A stretch of 64,000 nt of DNA from Trametes villosa (Eukaryota; Basidiomycota; Agaricomycetes; Polyporales; Polyporaceae). Made by a program: the position numbers and the translations under genes. Positions within the stretch are counted from its first letter, which is position 1. Each line of letters begins with the position of its first letter. The notes below the pieces were generated by a model that was given only the letters and a program-made list of their open reading frames with translations, was not told the DNA's origin and did not search any database. Positions 1-11,813 of this stretch are shown piece by piece. Location: assembly GCA_002964805.2 (NCBI GenBank), contig PUDQ02000001.1, forward strand, positions 1,760,001 to 1,824,000, given 5' to 3'.

Positions 1-529
1 CGGAAGCGGACGGGTCGTGGGGTTGGTCTAGGAAACGCATGTCTGGCTGCCTTCGCGAGCATCCAGGGAGAGGAGGAGGTGGTGAGAAGTCGAGAGACGA
101 GTTCGTCGAGCGCTGCACAAATCCCCAAAACAGCATTCTTGCTCACTCGGTCATCCCCGGCATTCGCCGAGCGTGCATATCATACGACTCCGGCGCTTCG
201 CCCCATTCGCCCAGGGGGCTCGTCCAGTCGCGGTCAGCGGTTTGGTCATAGGCTGAACTTCAGATGAATCCCCGCGCAAGGTGCACGAGACTCGCGTACC
301 GGGGGGAAGCGCGAATAACTGGATTGGATGCGTGTAACTACTAGGTGAGTCTACGAGAGCTTGCGATTACATGACCATGGTACCTGAGCGAGCGGTAGCG
401 GTTCAGAGAGCTGTATATGTGTAAGGAAATCGGTCCGAGGCTGCGAGGATGCGGGTGTGGAAGGCGAGGCATGTCGGCGCGGGTGCAAGAGCAAGAAAGA
501 GTATACAAGAGGGAACGCACGGGCCAGAC
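1..529. other. intergenic, no gene seen
   Basis: This stretch lies 3' of the WHIM-type gene that ends at 530. Short open frames exist on both strands, but none has recognisable family motifs or splice structure. It probably contains the 3' UTR of the gene to its right and perhaps flanking sequence of a gene to the left of the window. Confidence 0.5.
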
Positions 530-2754
530 TCATGACTCGTCCATGCTCGACGTTGGCGACAAGCTGCCTCCGATGCTCTTCTCGTAGAGCTCGTCGCCAT
601 TGGAAGCGCTGGCAGATGCGGATGCGGAGGGCGTCGTCGACGGGTAGCGGCCGTTATTCCCGCGCGACTCATCCGACATCTCATCGCGCTGCTGTTTGTC
701 TAGTGGCGGCAGCTGAGCATTGTCGGAGGGGGGTGGGAGGCCGTTGGAAGCGGCGAGAGTTCCTGGGATTGGCTCGACAGCATAGTACCAGAACTTGCTC
801 TTCTTCTTGCCTGCTACGGCTTCCACCGCCGTCTCCGTGGGCTTCATCGCAGCGGCACCGTTGATCTTGATCTTCAGGCCGCTACCCGTCTTCTCTGGTG
901 GTCCTGATGCATCACCAGACTGTCCACTAACGGCGCTGTCATCTGTTTTCGCCCGCTTTGGTGGTGGAGGGCCGTCTAGCTGTGTATCCACTGGGGCGCC
1001 CAGTCGTGTTGAGCGCCGCTCCCCTCGCCAGTCGCTCCATGGGTCTTGGGCACCCTTCGAACCTCCGTTCGTCGCTGCGGCTCGTGTGGACCGTCGTGTA
1101 CCGCCTGCAGCGCCCCGCCGGGAGCTGGTGTTCTCCACGTCGTCTAGGTCCATCTGATCGTCGTAGTCGTCATCTTCCTGCTCTTGCGATTGATATCTGT
1201 ATTCGTCTCCCTCCTCCTGTACGGGGGCGGTATTCAATACGGACAGACTTCGCACAGTCGGGCCGGTAATAACTCACGTCACTTGGCGGGTTGTTCATGT
1301 AAGCGTAGTCCGGGCGTGTTGTCCGCCGACGGGTGCGGGTTTCCCTCAGCTCCGCGGACGCGATAAGCAGGTTCCGTTGCTGGACCTTGCGTTGGGCGCG
1401 TTGTATTCGCTGTAATACCGGCCAAGGAGTCAGTCACGTGAATCTTTGCGATTTGCTAGCCAAATCGTCGGCCGAGTCTGCAGAGAAGCATCCGATCGCG
1501 GCCCCCTGCCCCGGAAAACCTTGGTCTGTATGAGGCGACGGGAACTCACCGCTATTTCGTTGTCAATGGTTTCCACTCGTCCCTGCAGCGCTTTGAGCAG
1601 TGCGAGGTGGGCCGTCTCGAGCTTTGATCTACGCTCCCCGAACTTGGGCTCGGTGGGCGCACTCGCCTTCACCTTCTCCAGAATCGCCATGTACTCGTCC
1701 CGGGTCGACGCTATGGTCTGGAACGTCGCGGTGATTTTCCAAGGGTTCGTCGACATGTAAACCCTGGGCGAATCTGCCGAGATTAAGTGGCGCGTTAGAA
1801 ACAGCATTCAAACGCAATTCGATAACAGCATCCGCAAAGTGCCGGCAGTCCGATACGACCCTGGGCCGCATGGACTGCAAACACCCGCAAATATGAAAAA
1901 TCGCCCGAACGCCGCCAAACTCACCGTCGATGACCCAGTAGCGTTTACGGTCCTTGTCCTGTCCGAGGGGGACCAGCTGTAACAGCTCTTGGCTTCCCGG
2001 GTCGCCGGGAGGTGGTGGTAGGGCCGACGCCTCGATCTTCTTATGCTTGTTGTGAATGACGCCCCACGCGCGGTCGATGACGGCCTTGATCTCCTGGCTG
2101 TAGCTAAGCTGTAGCTCTACCATTTGACGGAGTATTTTGAGCTGTAAAGAGGGTGGCGGCGATGAAGCCATGCTCGAAATCCGCTCGAAGCAGGAGGAAC
2201 GCACCTTCAAATCCCAGTCCGCAGCAAAGAACCCATCCGGCATGCTTGGAAACGGGTCCACGTTGACCTTCAACGCGTCGTCCCAGAAGACAGTACGCTC
2301 GGGGGTCTTGAAGTACTCCTGCAGCAGGGCCGCCACGGTAGTGGAGATCACGTCCGAGCTGGAGATTGGGCCACGTCGGTACAACGTGTCATACACGCTG
2401 AATGAGGTGTTGGAACGGTGCTCACCTGAGATTACGCGTCCCTGGACGCAGGTTCAGCACAAATCGCGCGAGTATCTGGGTCATAATGGGGTTGGGCTCC
2501 GGCGATAACAGAGCCTCCTCGAAACTAGCAGTCGTTCCCCCTACGATCAGACTGGATGGTTCAAAGCTGAATTGTGTTTGCTAGACGTACTCCATGGGTG
2601 AATTCAGCCCCTCGACCTTTCCCCGCAAGTTCGTGAAGCGGCATATGAAGCCGTATACAAAGAGTGACTCCCAGCGGTCCGAAGGATGTTTTGCATTGGA
2701 CGGCGGGCAGATGTGGCCCTTTTTCTCGGAAGGTTCGACGGGTGGAGTCTTCAT
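530..2754 (-). CDS. DDT/WHIM-domain chromatin protein
   Basis: Probably a nuclear accessory subunit of an ISWI-type chromatin remodeller. The start at 2754 gives a short Lys/Pro leader, then a DDT-like helical region (residues about 25-95, 'SDRWESLF' and 'PNPIMTQILARFVLNLRPGT'). A WHIM1-like segment follows. The WHIM2 hallmark 'DKDRKRYWVID' joins across an intron to 'SPRVYMSTNPWKI'. The C-terminal half is basic then very acidic (QEQEDDDYDDQMDLDD) with a KRAK patch and Ser/Ala runs, typical of disordered nuclear tails. I read six exons; junctions lie near 2587, 2400, 1950, 1550, 1410 and 1230, all GT-AG. Total length is about 600 residues. No PHD finger or bromodomain is seen. Domain order resembles RSF1/Itc1-type proteins, but I cannot assign an exact orthologue. 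Confidence 0.75.
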
Positions 2755-3058
2755 GGTGAGTGTCGCAGGCAGAGGAGGTGCATGGGCGAGTGAGAGTTGA
2801 GGTGAGGCACGAACTGGCGCCGCAAGCGGTCACGTTTATAGTGCCGACGTGCTCTTATTCCGTCATATCTATCGAACAAACACGGGGCAACAGAGTTATC
2901 TACTTCAATAGCAATTTCCCGCCCTTCTCGACGAGATGCGGCGCGAGATATTCAGAGAATAAAAGGGCGTTGCACGCCCATGAGGTAGGTAGCAAGCACG
3001 CGGTGTATTCCCATTGAGGCACAGAAATACAAGAGAATGGTACATGATGCGACGCGTC
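2755..3058. other. intergenic between two minus-strand genes
   Basis: About 300 bp separating the FAM32A-like stop from the start of the WHIM-type gene. It must hold the latter's promoter. No clear TATA box or repeat was recognised. Confidence 0.5.
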
Positions 3059-3630
3059 TTATCCCGGTCCGACCTGCGCCAAGGCTGGTGGTGAGCAACC
3101 GCACACATAAACAGCCTGCGGCAGCGCGACATACCTTGGGGATGTCGTGGTGCTCGCTCAGCGACTCCAGCTTGGAGTTGAACTCGTTGACACGGTCCTT
3201 GTGGGTCTTGTTCGCCAACCTTGCGACCTTCTCCGCGAGCTGTGCGACGGGTTGAGTACATGAACTGGCCGAGAACCGCCGCCTACTCACCCTCCTCTTC
3301 TGCACCTCTTCGAATCTCTTCTCAGCAGCGGTCTTCCGATCGCTGGGGCCGCCAATCGCAGGAGAGTTGCGGCCGCTCCCCGAAGGAGTCGCAGCCTTGG
3401 TCTCGTCCTCCTTGATGGCACGTTCCAGTGCCTTCACTCGGTCCTCGCCTGGCGAGGCCGCCCTCCCCTTCTCCTTGTCCTTAGACTTGGATTTCTTCTT
3501 CCTTTGTGGCCGTAAGCGGAGGCGCAGGACGGGGCGATGCAGAGACTCACTTCTTCACAATTCCACCATCGGTGATCCCTCCCTTGAGTTTGAGGGAGCC
3601 ACCCGGGCGGAAGTCGTAGTCCGAGGACAT
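3059..3630 (-). CDS. FAM32A-like protein (DUF1754)
   Basis: A small basic nuclear protein of roughly 115 residues. Human FAM32A is a step-II splicing factor that reaches the 5' exon in the spliceosome. Four exons are readable. Exon 1 encodes 'MSSDYDFRPGGSLKLKGG', the conserved N-terminus, and ends at GTGAGT. Exon 2 starts with a Lys-rich KKKSKSKDKEK stretch and ends in '...KRFEEVQKRR'. Exon 3 encodes 'LAEKVARLANKTHKDRVNEF' and 'LESLSEHHDIPK'. A last tiny exon encodes only V-G-P-G before TAA (3059-3061); that GPG ending is the family signature. The start is fixed by the family N-terminus. Identity is well supported by both ends. Confidence 0.88.
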
Positions 3631-3879
3631 CGTCCGCGAGCGTGGTGGCCGTTCAGGTCATCAAGCTGGGGAGTCACGCGTCACACACACTGGGCGCAGA
3701 AGTGAGGCGTGACAGACACGCCCTGGGCGCGTCGCAAACCGCAGACTCCCGCCTGAGCTCAGGTCGCCCTCCTCCTCGACCTGGTCCCTTCCCCCGCTGT
3801 GCAGTACTCCTGCGCCTTTCCCTGCTCCTGCTGTGCCATATACTCGTGAATGACTGTTTGACGACACGGCTCCGAAATC

Positions 3880-5207
3880 ATGGCCATCCTCTCCTCCGCC
3901 CCGCTGCAATTCGTGGCCTCAATACCCCTCGCGACTCGGGTCATCACGGCCGCGACTGTTGTCCTGTCCTTCACGTACTACTTCCTGAGGTGGTCCGGGA
4001 CTGAGATCACATCCCTCCCTTGGCTCGTTCTTCTGCCCGGCTCGAGTATATTCTACCCGTGGACGTTCTTGACGTCCGCGTTTGTCGAGAGCACTATCGT
4101 AGAGGTACGCGCGACATCATCCCCATGCTTCGCTTTGCGACAGCCGCTAACGCAGATATAGCTCATATTCACCCTCATCACTATACCCCCGTCCCTGCGC
4201 TATCTTGAGCGGCTATGGGGAGCAGTAGAGACCGCAAAATTCGTCGTCGTGACTATCACCGTCTCGAATATCATCGCATTCGGCCTCAATTGGCTGGAGT
4301 ACATGGTGTTGGGGTACCCTAGCCTGCTGTGAGTTCTATAATCTCTTCAAACGCACAGACGTGTGTTGAGATACTCTCCAGCTACGAGCAGGCGTATCAC
4401 GGACAAATGGCACTGCAGATTGGAGTGCTTGTGGCGTTCACCCAAATCATACCCGAGCATCAGGTTCAGCTGTTCGGCGTACTCAAGGCGAGGGTCAAGG
4501 TAAGCACATATACCGTGTGGAACAGGCTTCGTTGCTCATCATGCATTCCGCAGACGTTGCCCATGGCATACGTGACTTTCTCGACGGTCATGTGCATCAT
4601 TGGCTTCCAGTGCCCCTTCATCGTCATCCAGTTCGGGTGGCTGGTATCATATCTCTGGCTCCGATTCTACAAGAAGAACTCTGGCGAAGTCTTGAGCGGA
4701 GGGCCTGCATACGGGGATAGAAGCGAGACGTTCGCCTTCGTTAGCTGGTTCCCTCCTTTCATCCAGTAAGTCCCTCCGCATCTGTTCATCCCGCAGGCTA
4801 CTGACCCGCGCATGTTAGCGTTCCCATCACCTTGCTCGCAAATACCGCCCACAGCATCGCGACCAAGTTCCACCTCATCCCGACCGGGAACGTCGACGTG
4901 GAGGCAGGAGGATACAGCCAGTTGCCCGGCGGCGCTCGCGCAGAAGCTGAGAGAAGACGGTACGTCGTTGCAGCCTTCGACGAGGAGTACGATGCTGATT
5001 TCCTACAGGGCCATGGCATTGAAAGCACTCGACCAACGAGTAGCGTCTGGTGCTTCGTCACCCGCGCCACCGCGGGCTGCCAACGGCTCTGTATCTTCCT
5101 CTTCGCGCACTGGCCCCTCTTCGCTGAGCGAGGCCGCCGTGCCGGCTGCTGCTGCACCGGACGCGCCGTCAAAGGTCTCCGCGGATATCGCACAGGAGGG
5201 TCGGTAA
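3880..5207 (+). CDS. TMEM115-like Golgi membrane protein (DUF1751)
   Basis: A polytopic, rhomboid-like but non-proteolytic Golgi protein; human TMEM115 works in Golgi-to-ER retrograde transport and binds the COG complex. The N-terminus has two hydrophobic segments (residues about 15-50), a 'FYPWTFLTSAFVE' loop, then 'LRYLERLWGAVE' and further membrane helices. 'AYHGQMALQIGVLVAFTQ' and 'IPEHQVQLFGVLKARVK' match the family core. The tail after about residue 260 is hydrophilic, Ser/Pro/Ala-rich and cytosolic. Introns are near 4106-4160, 4331-4380, 4501-4553, 4768-4818 and 4961-5008. The stop is 358 bp before the COG1 start on the same strand. Rhomboid catalytic GxSx/H residues are not evident, as expected. 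Confidence 0.88.
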
Positions 5208-5565
5208 TATATGTTTTTTCTCGCCTTGTCTGGTAATACCGTACACTCTACATCTCTTGGTGTCTATACGAGCGCCTAGTAATGGATCAAAACGCGTCGC
5301 GACGCGCGTCATGCAACCTCCTCGAAGGGTTCCCTCTGTATTCTTCTACTATGCGTGCAAGTACTGCAGATTCCAGCAAGTCTTGTTCTCTGTAAGATGG
5401 GGGGCCGTTCGTAGATACTGTCGTCCCAACACTCGTGCCTTGAACGGCTTCAGCGCAAGACGCTCGGCATCGTTCCGTGGCGCATCGCACTGGGCGCCTA
5501 GCCATGTAGACTTGGTCCCCGCAGTCACCGTCCTCGCTGAGCCTCGCTTGTCTTACGCCCTCTGA
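5208..5565. other. intergenic between TMEM115-like gene and COG1
   Basis: Tandem spacing of 358 bp that must hold the TMEM115-like 3' end and the COG1 promoter. No gene or repeat was seen. Confidence 0.5.
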
Positions 5566-8500
5566 ATGGCTCGACGCCCCTCTTCTGGCTCTGTCGGTCT
5601 GTCGAACTCTCCTGAGCTATCGCGTTCCAATGGTCCTACCACATTCAGCACTCCCAGGCGGGACTCCGTTCTTCTCGGCGAAGCTGTTCGACGTCCTGCC
5701 GCACGAACCGCCTCGTCTTCACACAAACTGGACAGTTCGGTCAACCTGAATAACATTGACCCCGATGAGCTTTTCACGAAATACACCGTATCTGAAATCA
5801 GGATGGTGCAGCACCGTCTCAGGTAACCCATAGCGTTGACATGTGGCACGGATATTGGAGTAACCCAGGCATTTAGGGCCGAGGCGGACGCGAAGCAGGA
5901 GGAGTTGCGGCTCATGGTTGGGTGCGTGAAATCATCATATACTATACCAACGGCACGCTAAGGGCGTGATGAAAGGATAGGGAACGGTACCGGGATCTAC
6001 TGCAGGCCTCAACGTCCATACTGGCCCTCGCGAAGTCCTCAACAAACGTGCTCGAGGCTCTTGAGGAGATGCGGGACACCGTGAACTCAATCGCTCCCTC
6101 GAGAGCGCCGAAACGTGCGATAAGTGGCGAAGGTAAGGACGGTCTACTGGAGGGTCGCCGAGACTGGTGCTTACACCGTCCGTTCAGACAAGCACCTGCA
6201 GGCGTTACAGTCGTTGTCCGCCCATGTGAAGCTCCTCCTGGACGCGCCAGAGCACCTCTGGCGTTTGATGGAGCGGAAGACGTATCTCAATGCTGCCTGG
6301 TTATTACTCCTCGCTCGCGTTGTGCACAGAGCGCTCTCCCAAGACGAAGACGACCAGAGCTGGCATGCATATGGGATTGACGTCTCGGTAAGCGGGAACC
6401 TCCATTCTGGTTGTTAGTGGCAGATGTTGAGATAGCTGTGATAGGAACAACTGCCACTGGTACAGCGGCAGTGGGATACCATCACGCCCTTTCGCTCCCA
6501 AATATCGCACAGAGCAACCTTATTCCTACGGGAGCCGAATAGCACTCCGGGTGTAAGTACCAGATACGCGCCACCATACCCAATACTGAACATGACACAG
6601 GAGGTATGCGCGACGCTCCTCACTCTTCACCTTCTCGAGTCTCGTCCCATCCCAGAGACGCTGTCAATATACCTGGCACAACGGACCAAGACACTGTCCA
6701 CCTTGCTCAACCGCAACGCCTCCACATCCGCCAACGGCCATGCGACGGACATCAAGCCGAACGGCAGGACCTCACACCGACCACGGAAGGTCGTTGTCCG
6801 GGAAGCTAAACATCATGCGGAGACTGTTCTAGAGACCGTATCGCGTACGGTGTCCACCGCAAGGCTGATGTTCGCAGACGCTCCTGCAGGCAATGTGCCC
6901 CTGATGAAGGCAGCGCTACAGTTCTTCCAGGCGCCTACGGAGGATCCAACACAGCTCCCGGCTGAGCTGCAGCTCTCTACACAGATCCTACTGTCATCTC
7001 TACCATCTTCCAGCCATCTTCTCCTACTACCACAGAACGTTCGCGCCTACAAGCCTTACGTCGACACCGCGTCGCTCGTTGCACCAGGTTTACAAACGCA
7101 GCTACGAGACAAACTCCGCTCATGGTTCAACAAGGCGCTTCAGGACTTCCGCGATGCGTTGGCGGATTGGTTCTCTCCGTTGGAATCCGTCCGGGAAGTC
7201 TGGGACGTGCGCTCTGCGCTGTTGCGGTGGCTTGACAACGCAGAGGGGCTTGACCTTACCGAGCGGCAAGATCTCGAGTCCGTCATCAACGCCGCGGCGC
7301 TCAGCCAGTCAACGTCCGTGTGGAAGATTGCGTTGAGTCGCCTCGAGAGTTCGTTCCGAGACGCCGTCGCGGCCGCAACGGCCGCACTTGCGGAGGATAG
7401 CAGCGAACATCCTCTCGGTAAGCCAACGTGTCTGACTCGATCTACATATCGCTAATGTGCTACAGATACCCAACCTATCACACATCTCTTCCAGGCGCCC
7501 TCTATACCAACGGGTCTACAAGGCGGTGCTCATAGCGCTGCCACCGCCGCCATCCAGTTCTCAAAGTACAAAGCATCTCTACGGCAACAGCTCAATGGGC
7601 GCACGCCCTTGGTCGAATCAGCTTTGGCCACGCTGGAGCGCTATGCTTCCGAGATTCAAGAAGACTTCTCCTCGATACAGAAGGGGCCTGACAACGATAG
7701 GTGAGTTACGCAGAACATGGAGAAGTCGGCTTTTGATCAGCTTTGCACTATAGCGATCTGGTTCAGCAGCTATCCAGCGCGTATAGGACGGACGCCGAAG
7801 CTATTTGCGGAAACGTTTGCTCAGTGTTGGAGACAACTGCTGCCGGAGAAGGTTGGTTGATTCCTTCTATATTGCTTCTTGATACTAACGTTCTTGATTG
7901 CCTAGCGCCTGCGCTGAGGGTGTCGGTGTATGTCAGCAGAGTATCTCAGGAGCTGAGGATCTCGTCGCACTTCTTTGCACAAATCGGCTGCGGAGATGCG
8001 GCGACGCAAAGTGAGTTCAGCGGGCTTCATGATGTGTGCTGCTTGCGCTTACAAAACGTTGCAGGATTCCACGGCCGCCTGTCTACTTTGGCGACCAAGC
8101 TCATGCAGAACTGGCGAGAGCGGACGGTCGCAAGAATAGTGGAAGGCCTACCAGAAAACGGCTGGCGGGCTAGTCACCTGCGTAGCCAGTCGAAAGGTGC
8201 GATCACTGATAAATGTGTACGCCGTCAGCTTCTGACATCGCGCAGGAGACCCACGTTTGCCCACTCGACCGTCAACAGTTCTTACCGAAGCCTTGCTCTC
8301 TCTATCGTCTGAGATGCAGCAGCTCGGTGTTTGTCTCGACGATTCCCGTCGCCAACGACAAGTAGGCTTGACGGTGGACCAGTTCGTCGTTGCTTTCCTA
8401 GAAAGACAACAACAGCTGCCTCGACGACCTGCCGATGATCCCCAGCGTCTGTGGGATTTATCTTTCCTCCGGGCTCTCGCACGACTATGGGAGACGGCTG

Positions 8501-8865
8501 CCAAAGATGTGCTCGAGCGCGTAGATGCGAGCATCGCGCGCTTCTACGAGGTCTGTAATCAGATATTGGAACCCCCGATTGCCCGGCTGACCCCACCACA
8601 GGGTGATGATGACCAGATGCCACCACAATCCGACATCGACACATCCGCGCACGAGTACCTCACCAAGACGCAAGTCCTCCTCGCGCCTTTGCTCCCTTCA
8701 CGCCCGACACCTGGACACAAGCACGTCAAGAAGACAGACAAATCTTCAAGTCTGCTGCTCTTTGGCGTACCCGGGGCCGAGCAAGGCTTCGAGCCGGCGC
8801 TGGAGCTCGTAAAGACGCCTCCGCGATTTGGCCTGCTTCACGTTGGCGGCGCAGCCCACCGATAG
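5566..8865 (+). CDS. COG1: Conserved oligomeric Golgi complex subunit 1
   Basis: A subunit of lobe A of the COG tether, which captures recycling vesicles at the Golgi. After a Ser/Pro leader comes the signature region 'DPDELFTKYTVSEIRMVQHRLRAEAD', then coiled-coil-like helices (RYRDLLQASTSILALAKSS). The helical stretch 'LSAHVKLLLDAPEHLWRLME' with 'LNAAWLLLLARVVH' is typical of COG1 (Vps51/dor1-like N-terminus). The rest is helical, with the large exon 6598-7419 carrying 'LLNRNASTSANGH' and 'WFSPLESVREVWDVRSALLRW'. About ten exons are read; the N-terminal ones are short. The ATG at 5566 directly follows an in-frame TGA. The estimated protein is about 900 residues. The exact position of middle introns (7680-8240) is less certain. 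Confidence 0.85.
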
Positions 8866-9738
8866 ATATACCTGTACAGCCAGATACACACCGCCGGGAT
8901 GAGCAGTCCCACGCTTGACGTAATGCATCGCACTTTCCTTCGTCCATCAAGCGCAACATCCTGCCTCTAGGAAGCAGAGGAAAACATTGTCGCTGGCTGT
9001 TGGGCCACACTCGCGTTCATCTGTTAGGTGCGTGCTCTGGACAACGTTCGTCGTCAGCATGCACCGATGTAATACGGCATTCTAGGCGACTAACTAAGAA
9101 GCCAATCTCGACCTTAATGCCGATCAATTTGAGCGTCCGCGCTGATCATCATCATAGCCATTGCCCGGCTTTCACAACAATAGCAGCCCTTCAAATCCTG
9201 TAATGACATCTCAGCAATTCTGGGATCGTCTATCGGACTTCCTTCATGGAACCTACGTCCCATGCGGTACACGCCCCCGCACCAGAGCGCACCTCGATGC
9301 CCACAACGTCGGTCTGCCTTTATGCACAATCACCTCGCCGTGATATGTCCCATGCTGATCGCGGCGAGCGCAGACACCGCCCTTCAGCCACCGCGCGTGA
9401 TGTAACATACAGCCAGAGCGTCAGCCCCGGTCAGACATCATTGGTGGTATCAGCGAGCGCGGAGGCCGCTGCTCCCATGGCCATCGACTTCTCTGCTTCT
9501 CTCGCGTCCCCCACCTATGAAGACGATCGCAGCCGGCACCCCCGCCCGCGCGCCCTCCGCCGCTCTCTCGCCCCGCTAGCTCAGGCAGCTACTGGTCCCC
9601 CCGGCACACACGCCCACGCCCACGCTCCTGCTCGCTGGCCGCTGGTCGCAGGACGCACGACGACGCGCAAGACGCGAAGCAAGCCGGGACCGGAGTTGAT
9701 CTCCAGGACGAGCGCAGGTCGCCCGGGTGACGAGCGTA
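8866..9738. other. intergenic, no gene seen
   Basis: About 870 bp between COG1 and the seven-helix protein. An open frame at 9246-9749 is Ala/Pro/Arg-rich with no family match, and I take it as chance coding in G+C-rich DNA. The promoter of the gene to the right lies here. Confidence 0.45.
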
Positions 9739-11444
9739 ATGAGGGGTGAGCCGCAGCTCGCGTACCTTTGCCATCTCGCCCGAGGGCTCACTAGTTGCGC
9801 CGTGGCGGCGGTGCGGCCGCAGAACCCCCTCCGCCGGACTTGAGGGGTCTCACCCCCGTGTTCCTCGCGATCCACCTCCTCGGTGGCCACATCGGCCTGC
9901 CGATTGTTGTAGCAACATTCCTCTTCAGCAAGACCGTGAAACGGCACCCGACAATCGTTAACTTCTGTGTTATATGGATACTGTATTCTATCATCTACTG
10001 TCTGCTGTGCGTCGACCCTACTCTCACCCCGGTGCTGAACGATCGTACTGAGGAGATGCCAGGCTTTACGGAGGCCCTGAACTGCAAGCACACCCCCCTT
10101 ACGCCCTATGCCTCGCCCAGGCCTCTATGAATTACGCTGCGCCTCCGATGTGAGTTCGGATCCACGCTGCTCGGCAGCCCTTCCATCTTCGGGTGCTGAG
10201 ACGAGAACCTCTTTACAGGGCTGTCGTCGCTGGCCTAGCAGTCGTCCTCCAGGTGAGCGTCCACATACTCATCCAACTGCGCCTCCGCTCATCAAACGTC
10301 CCACCCAGATATGGAGCACATTCGTCGAACCGTGGAAGGAAGCCCGGCTCGTTAACATCCCTCGTTGGATCAAACTTTCTGCCGTAGGTCGTACAAGCCT
10401 GAGACTCAAAGACGAACGCTCATGTGCCTCAGATGATCCTGCCACCCTACCTCGTCTTCATTGGATTCTCTCTGTCGGCCGGATACGTGCGTAACAGATG
10501 TTACCTCGCATAGCCCCACACCGCTGATGTTCGCCTCGCAGTACGGTTTAACAAATCCGCACTGGGTTGGGGTCAAGAACGGGCTCTACTGCGGCCTCAC
10601 CCATGGGAGATTGTGCGTGGTTCCCTGTATAATCTGAGGTAGTGACATCTAACAGCTTCATGTACAGTGAGATGCTTGCGGTCCCGATATTCTGCGGGAT
10701 CATGGTGTTGATTATCATTGGGTTTGAATGTGCGTACACGGCGATCCTGTTTGCACACTCTGTGGGCTGACAGAATCCTAGTGGCCACGATTCTGCGGTA
10801 CTTCCGGGGTCGACGGCTCATCAAGAAAGTCTTCCCCCTCGTGGACCCCAAGCAGCCATCGCTTTCGCCATGGTGCAGGGTATGCCTCCCAGTATGACAT
10901 ATTTCCCGAAGCCCCCAGCTGAATTATCCGACTATCTTTGCAGGTCGCCTTCTTCCTGGTGTATGCCGCGCTAGTACTTGGGTGCGTCTTTTGACATGTT
11001 CCATCACAGTATGGCGTGTGATACTGACTGCTACTCAGTGTATGCATCATGGATCTGAAGCAAGATACGAGCGCGTTCGGATACATGATACAAGCAGCAC
11101 GTAGGTTGCCGTACTGTCTGAAGGCTGCTACTGGACCTGACCGCGACCGCAGTGCCATTGGCGGCGTTCCTCATCTTCGGCCTGCAGAAGGTACATTGCG
11201 CTACGGATATCTTCTTGCGTACCCCTGCTGACGGCTGCCGCTACAGGATGTGATCCTCGCGTGGTTCTTCTGGAACCGCAAGCACAACTGGCAGCCCGAC
11301 GACCCGACCATCAGGATTTCCGGCGCACCCGCACGCGTCGCCCGTACCCTTTCGCTCATGTCTAACACCACGATCGACTCGACCACGCCCATCGCGACGC
11401 ACCCCTCCTCATCACTGGCACACCAAGGCGGCTCGATGGTATAG
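9739..11444 (+). CDS. seven-helix membrane protein, basidiomycete GPCR-like family
   Basis: A polytopic plasma- or endomembrane protein of a family I know only from Agaricomycete proteomes; function unknown. About seven hydrophobic segments are split over many short exons: 'LLGGHIGLPIVVATFLFS', 'IVNFCVIWILYSIIYCLL', 'AVVAGLAVVLQ', 'ILPPYLVFIGFSLSAGY', 'EMLAVPIFCGIMVLIIIGFE', 'VAFFLVYAALVLG' and 'VPLAAFLIFGLQK'. Conserved family words are 'GPELQAHPPYALCLAQA' and 'DVILAWFFW'. The cytosolic tail ends at 11444. The proposed start is a 7-nt first exon (ATG AGG G, 9739-9745) joined by GTGAGC...CCGCAG to 9823, which gives an N-terminus running into 'EPPPPDLRGLTPVF'; this junction is inference. It is not a STE3-type pheromone receptor by motif. 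Confidence 0.72.
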
Positions 11445-11813
11445 TCATTGGCTCGACACGGGATAGCAGTCCGCCCTGCACTGCACAAGACATCCAGTCG
11501 CCCATCGCATCCCGGCCGCAAAGCTCATGGCCGCCCCGCGGGAGCTACAGAGCACGCCAGTCGGACCGTGCCTGGCGAAGCGTAGTTTCCTTGAGCGCTT
11601 GCACGCCGCGGCGCGGCCCTTCGTACGCAACGCACCTCAACGACTCCCTGGTGATCTTCAGGAAACCGGTCGATAGTTGCCTTACGCGCAGGAGGGCCGA
11701 TGGTGTTGGGGCAGAGAGCTTGTTGGAACAAAGGAGGGTAGATGTTTCGAGAGAAGAAATAAATAATCCCCGTATGTACACAAGTGACGTCCGAAATCCT
11801 GTAGACCTGCGTA
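11445..11813. other. convergent 3' region
   Basis: A 369-bp stretch between the stop of the seven-helix gene (plus) and the stop of SEC61 gamma (minus). It presumably contains both 3' UTRs. No coding signal was recognised. Confidence 0.5.

Noticed and set aside
9246..9749. Open frame upstream of the seven-helix protein
   Set aside because: It does not join the seven-helix frame, is Ala/Pro/Arg-rich and has no family features. The 7-nt first exon at 9739 gives a better N-terminus.
9739..11444. STE3-type pheromone receptor
   Set aside because: The helix words and the GPELQAHPPYALCLAQA segment belong to a different fungal membrane family, and no CaaX pheromone precursor was seen nearby.
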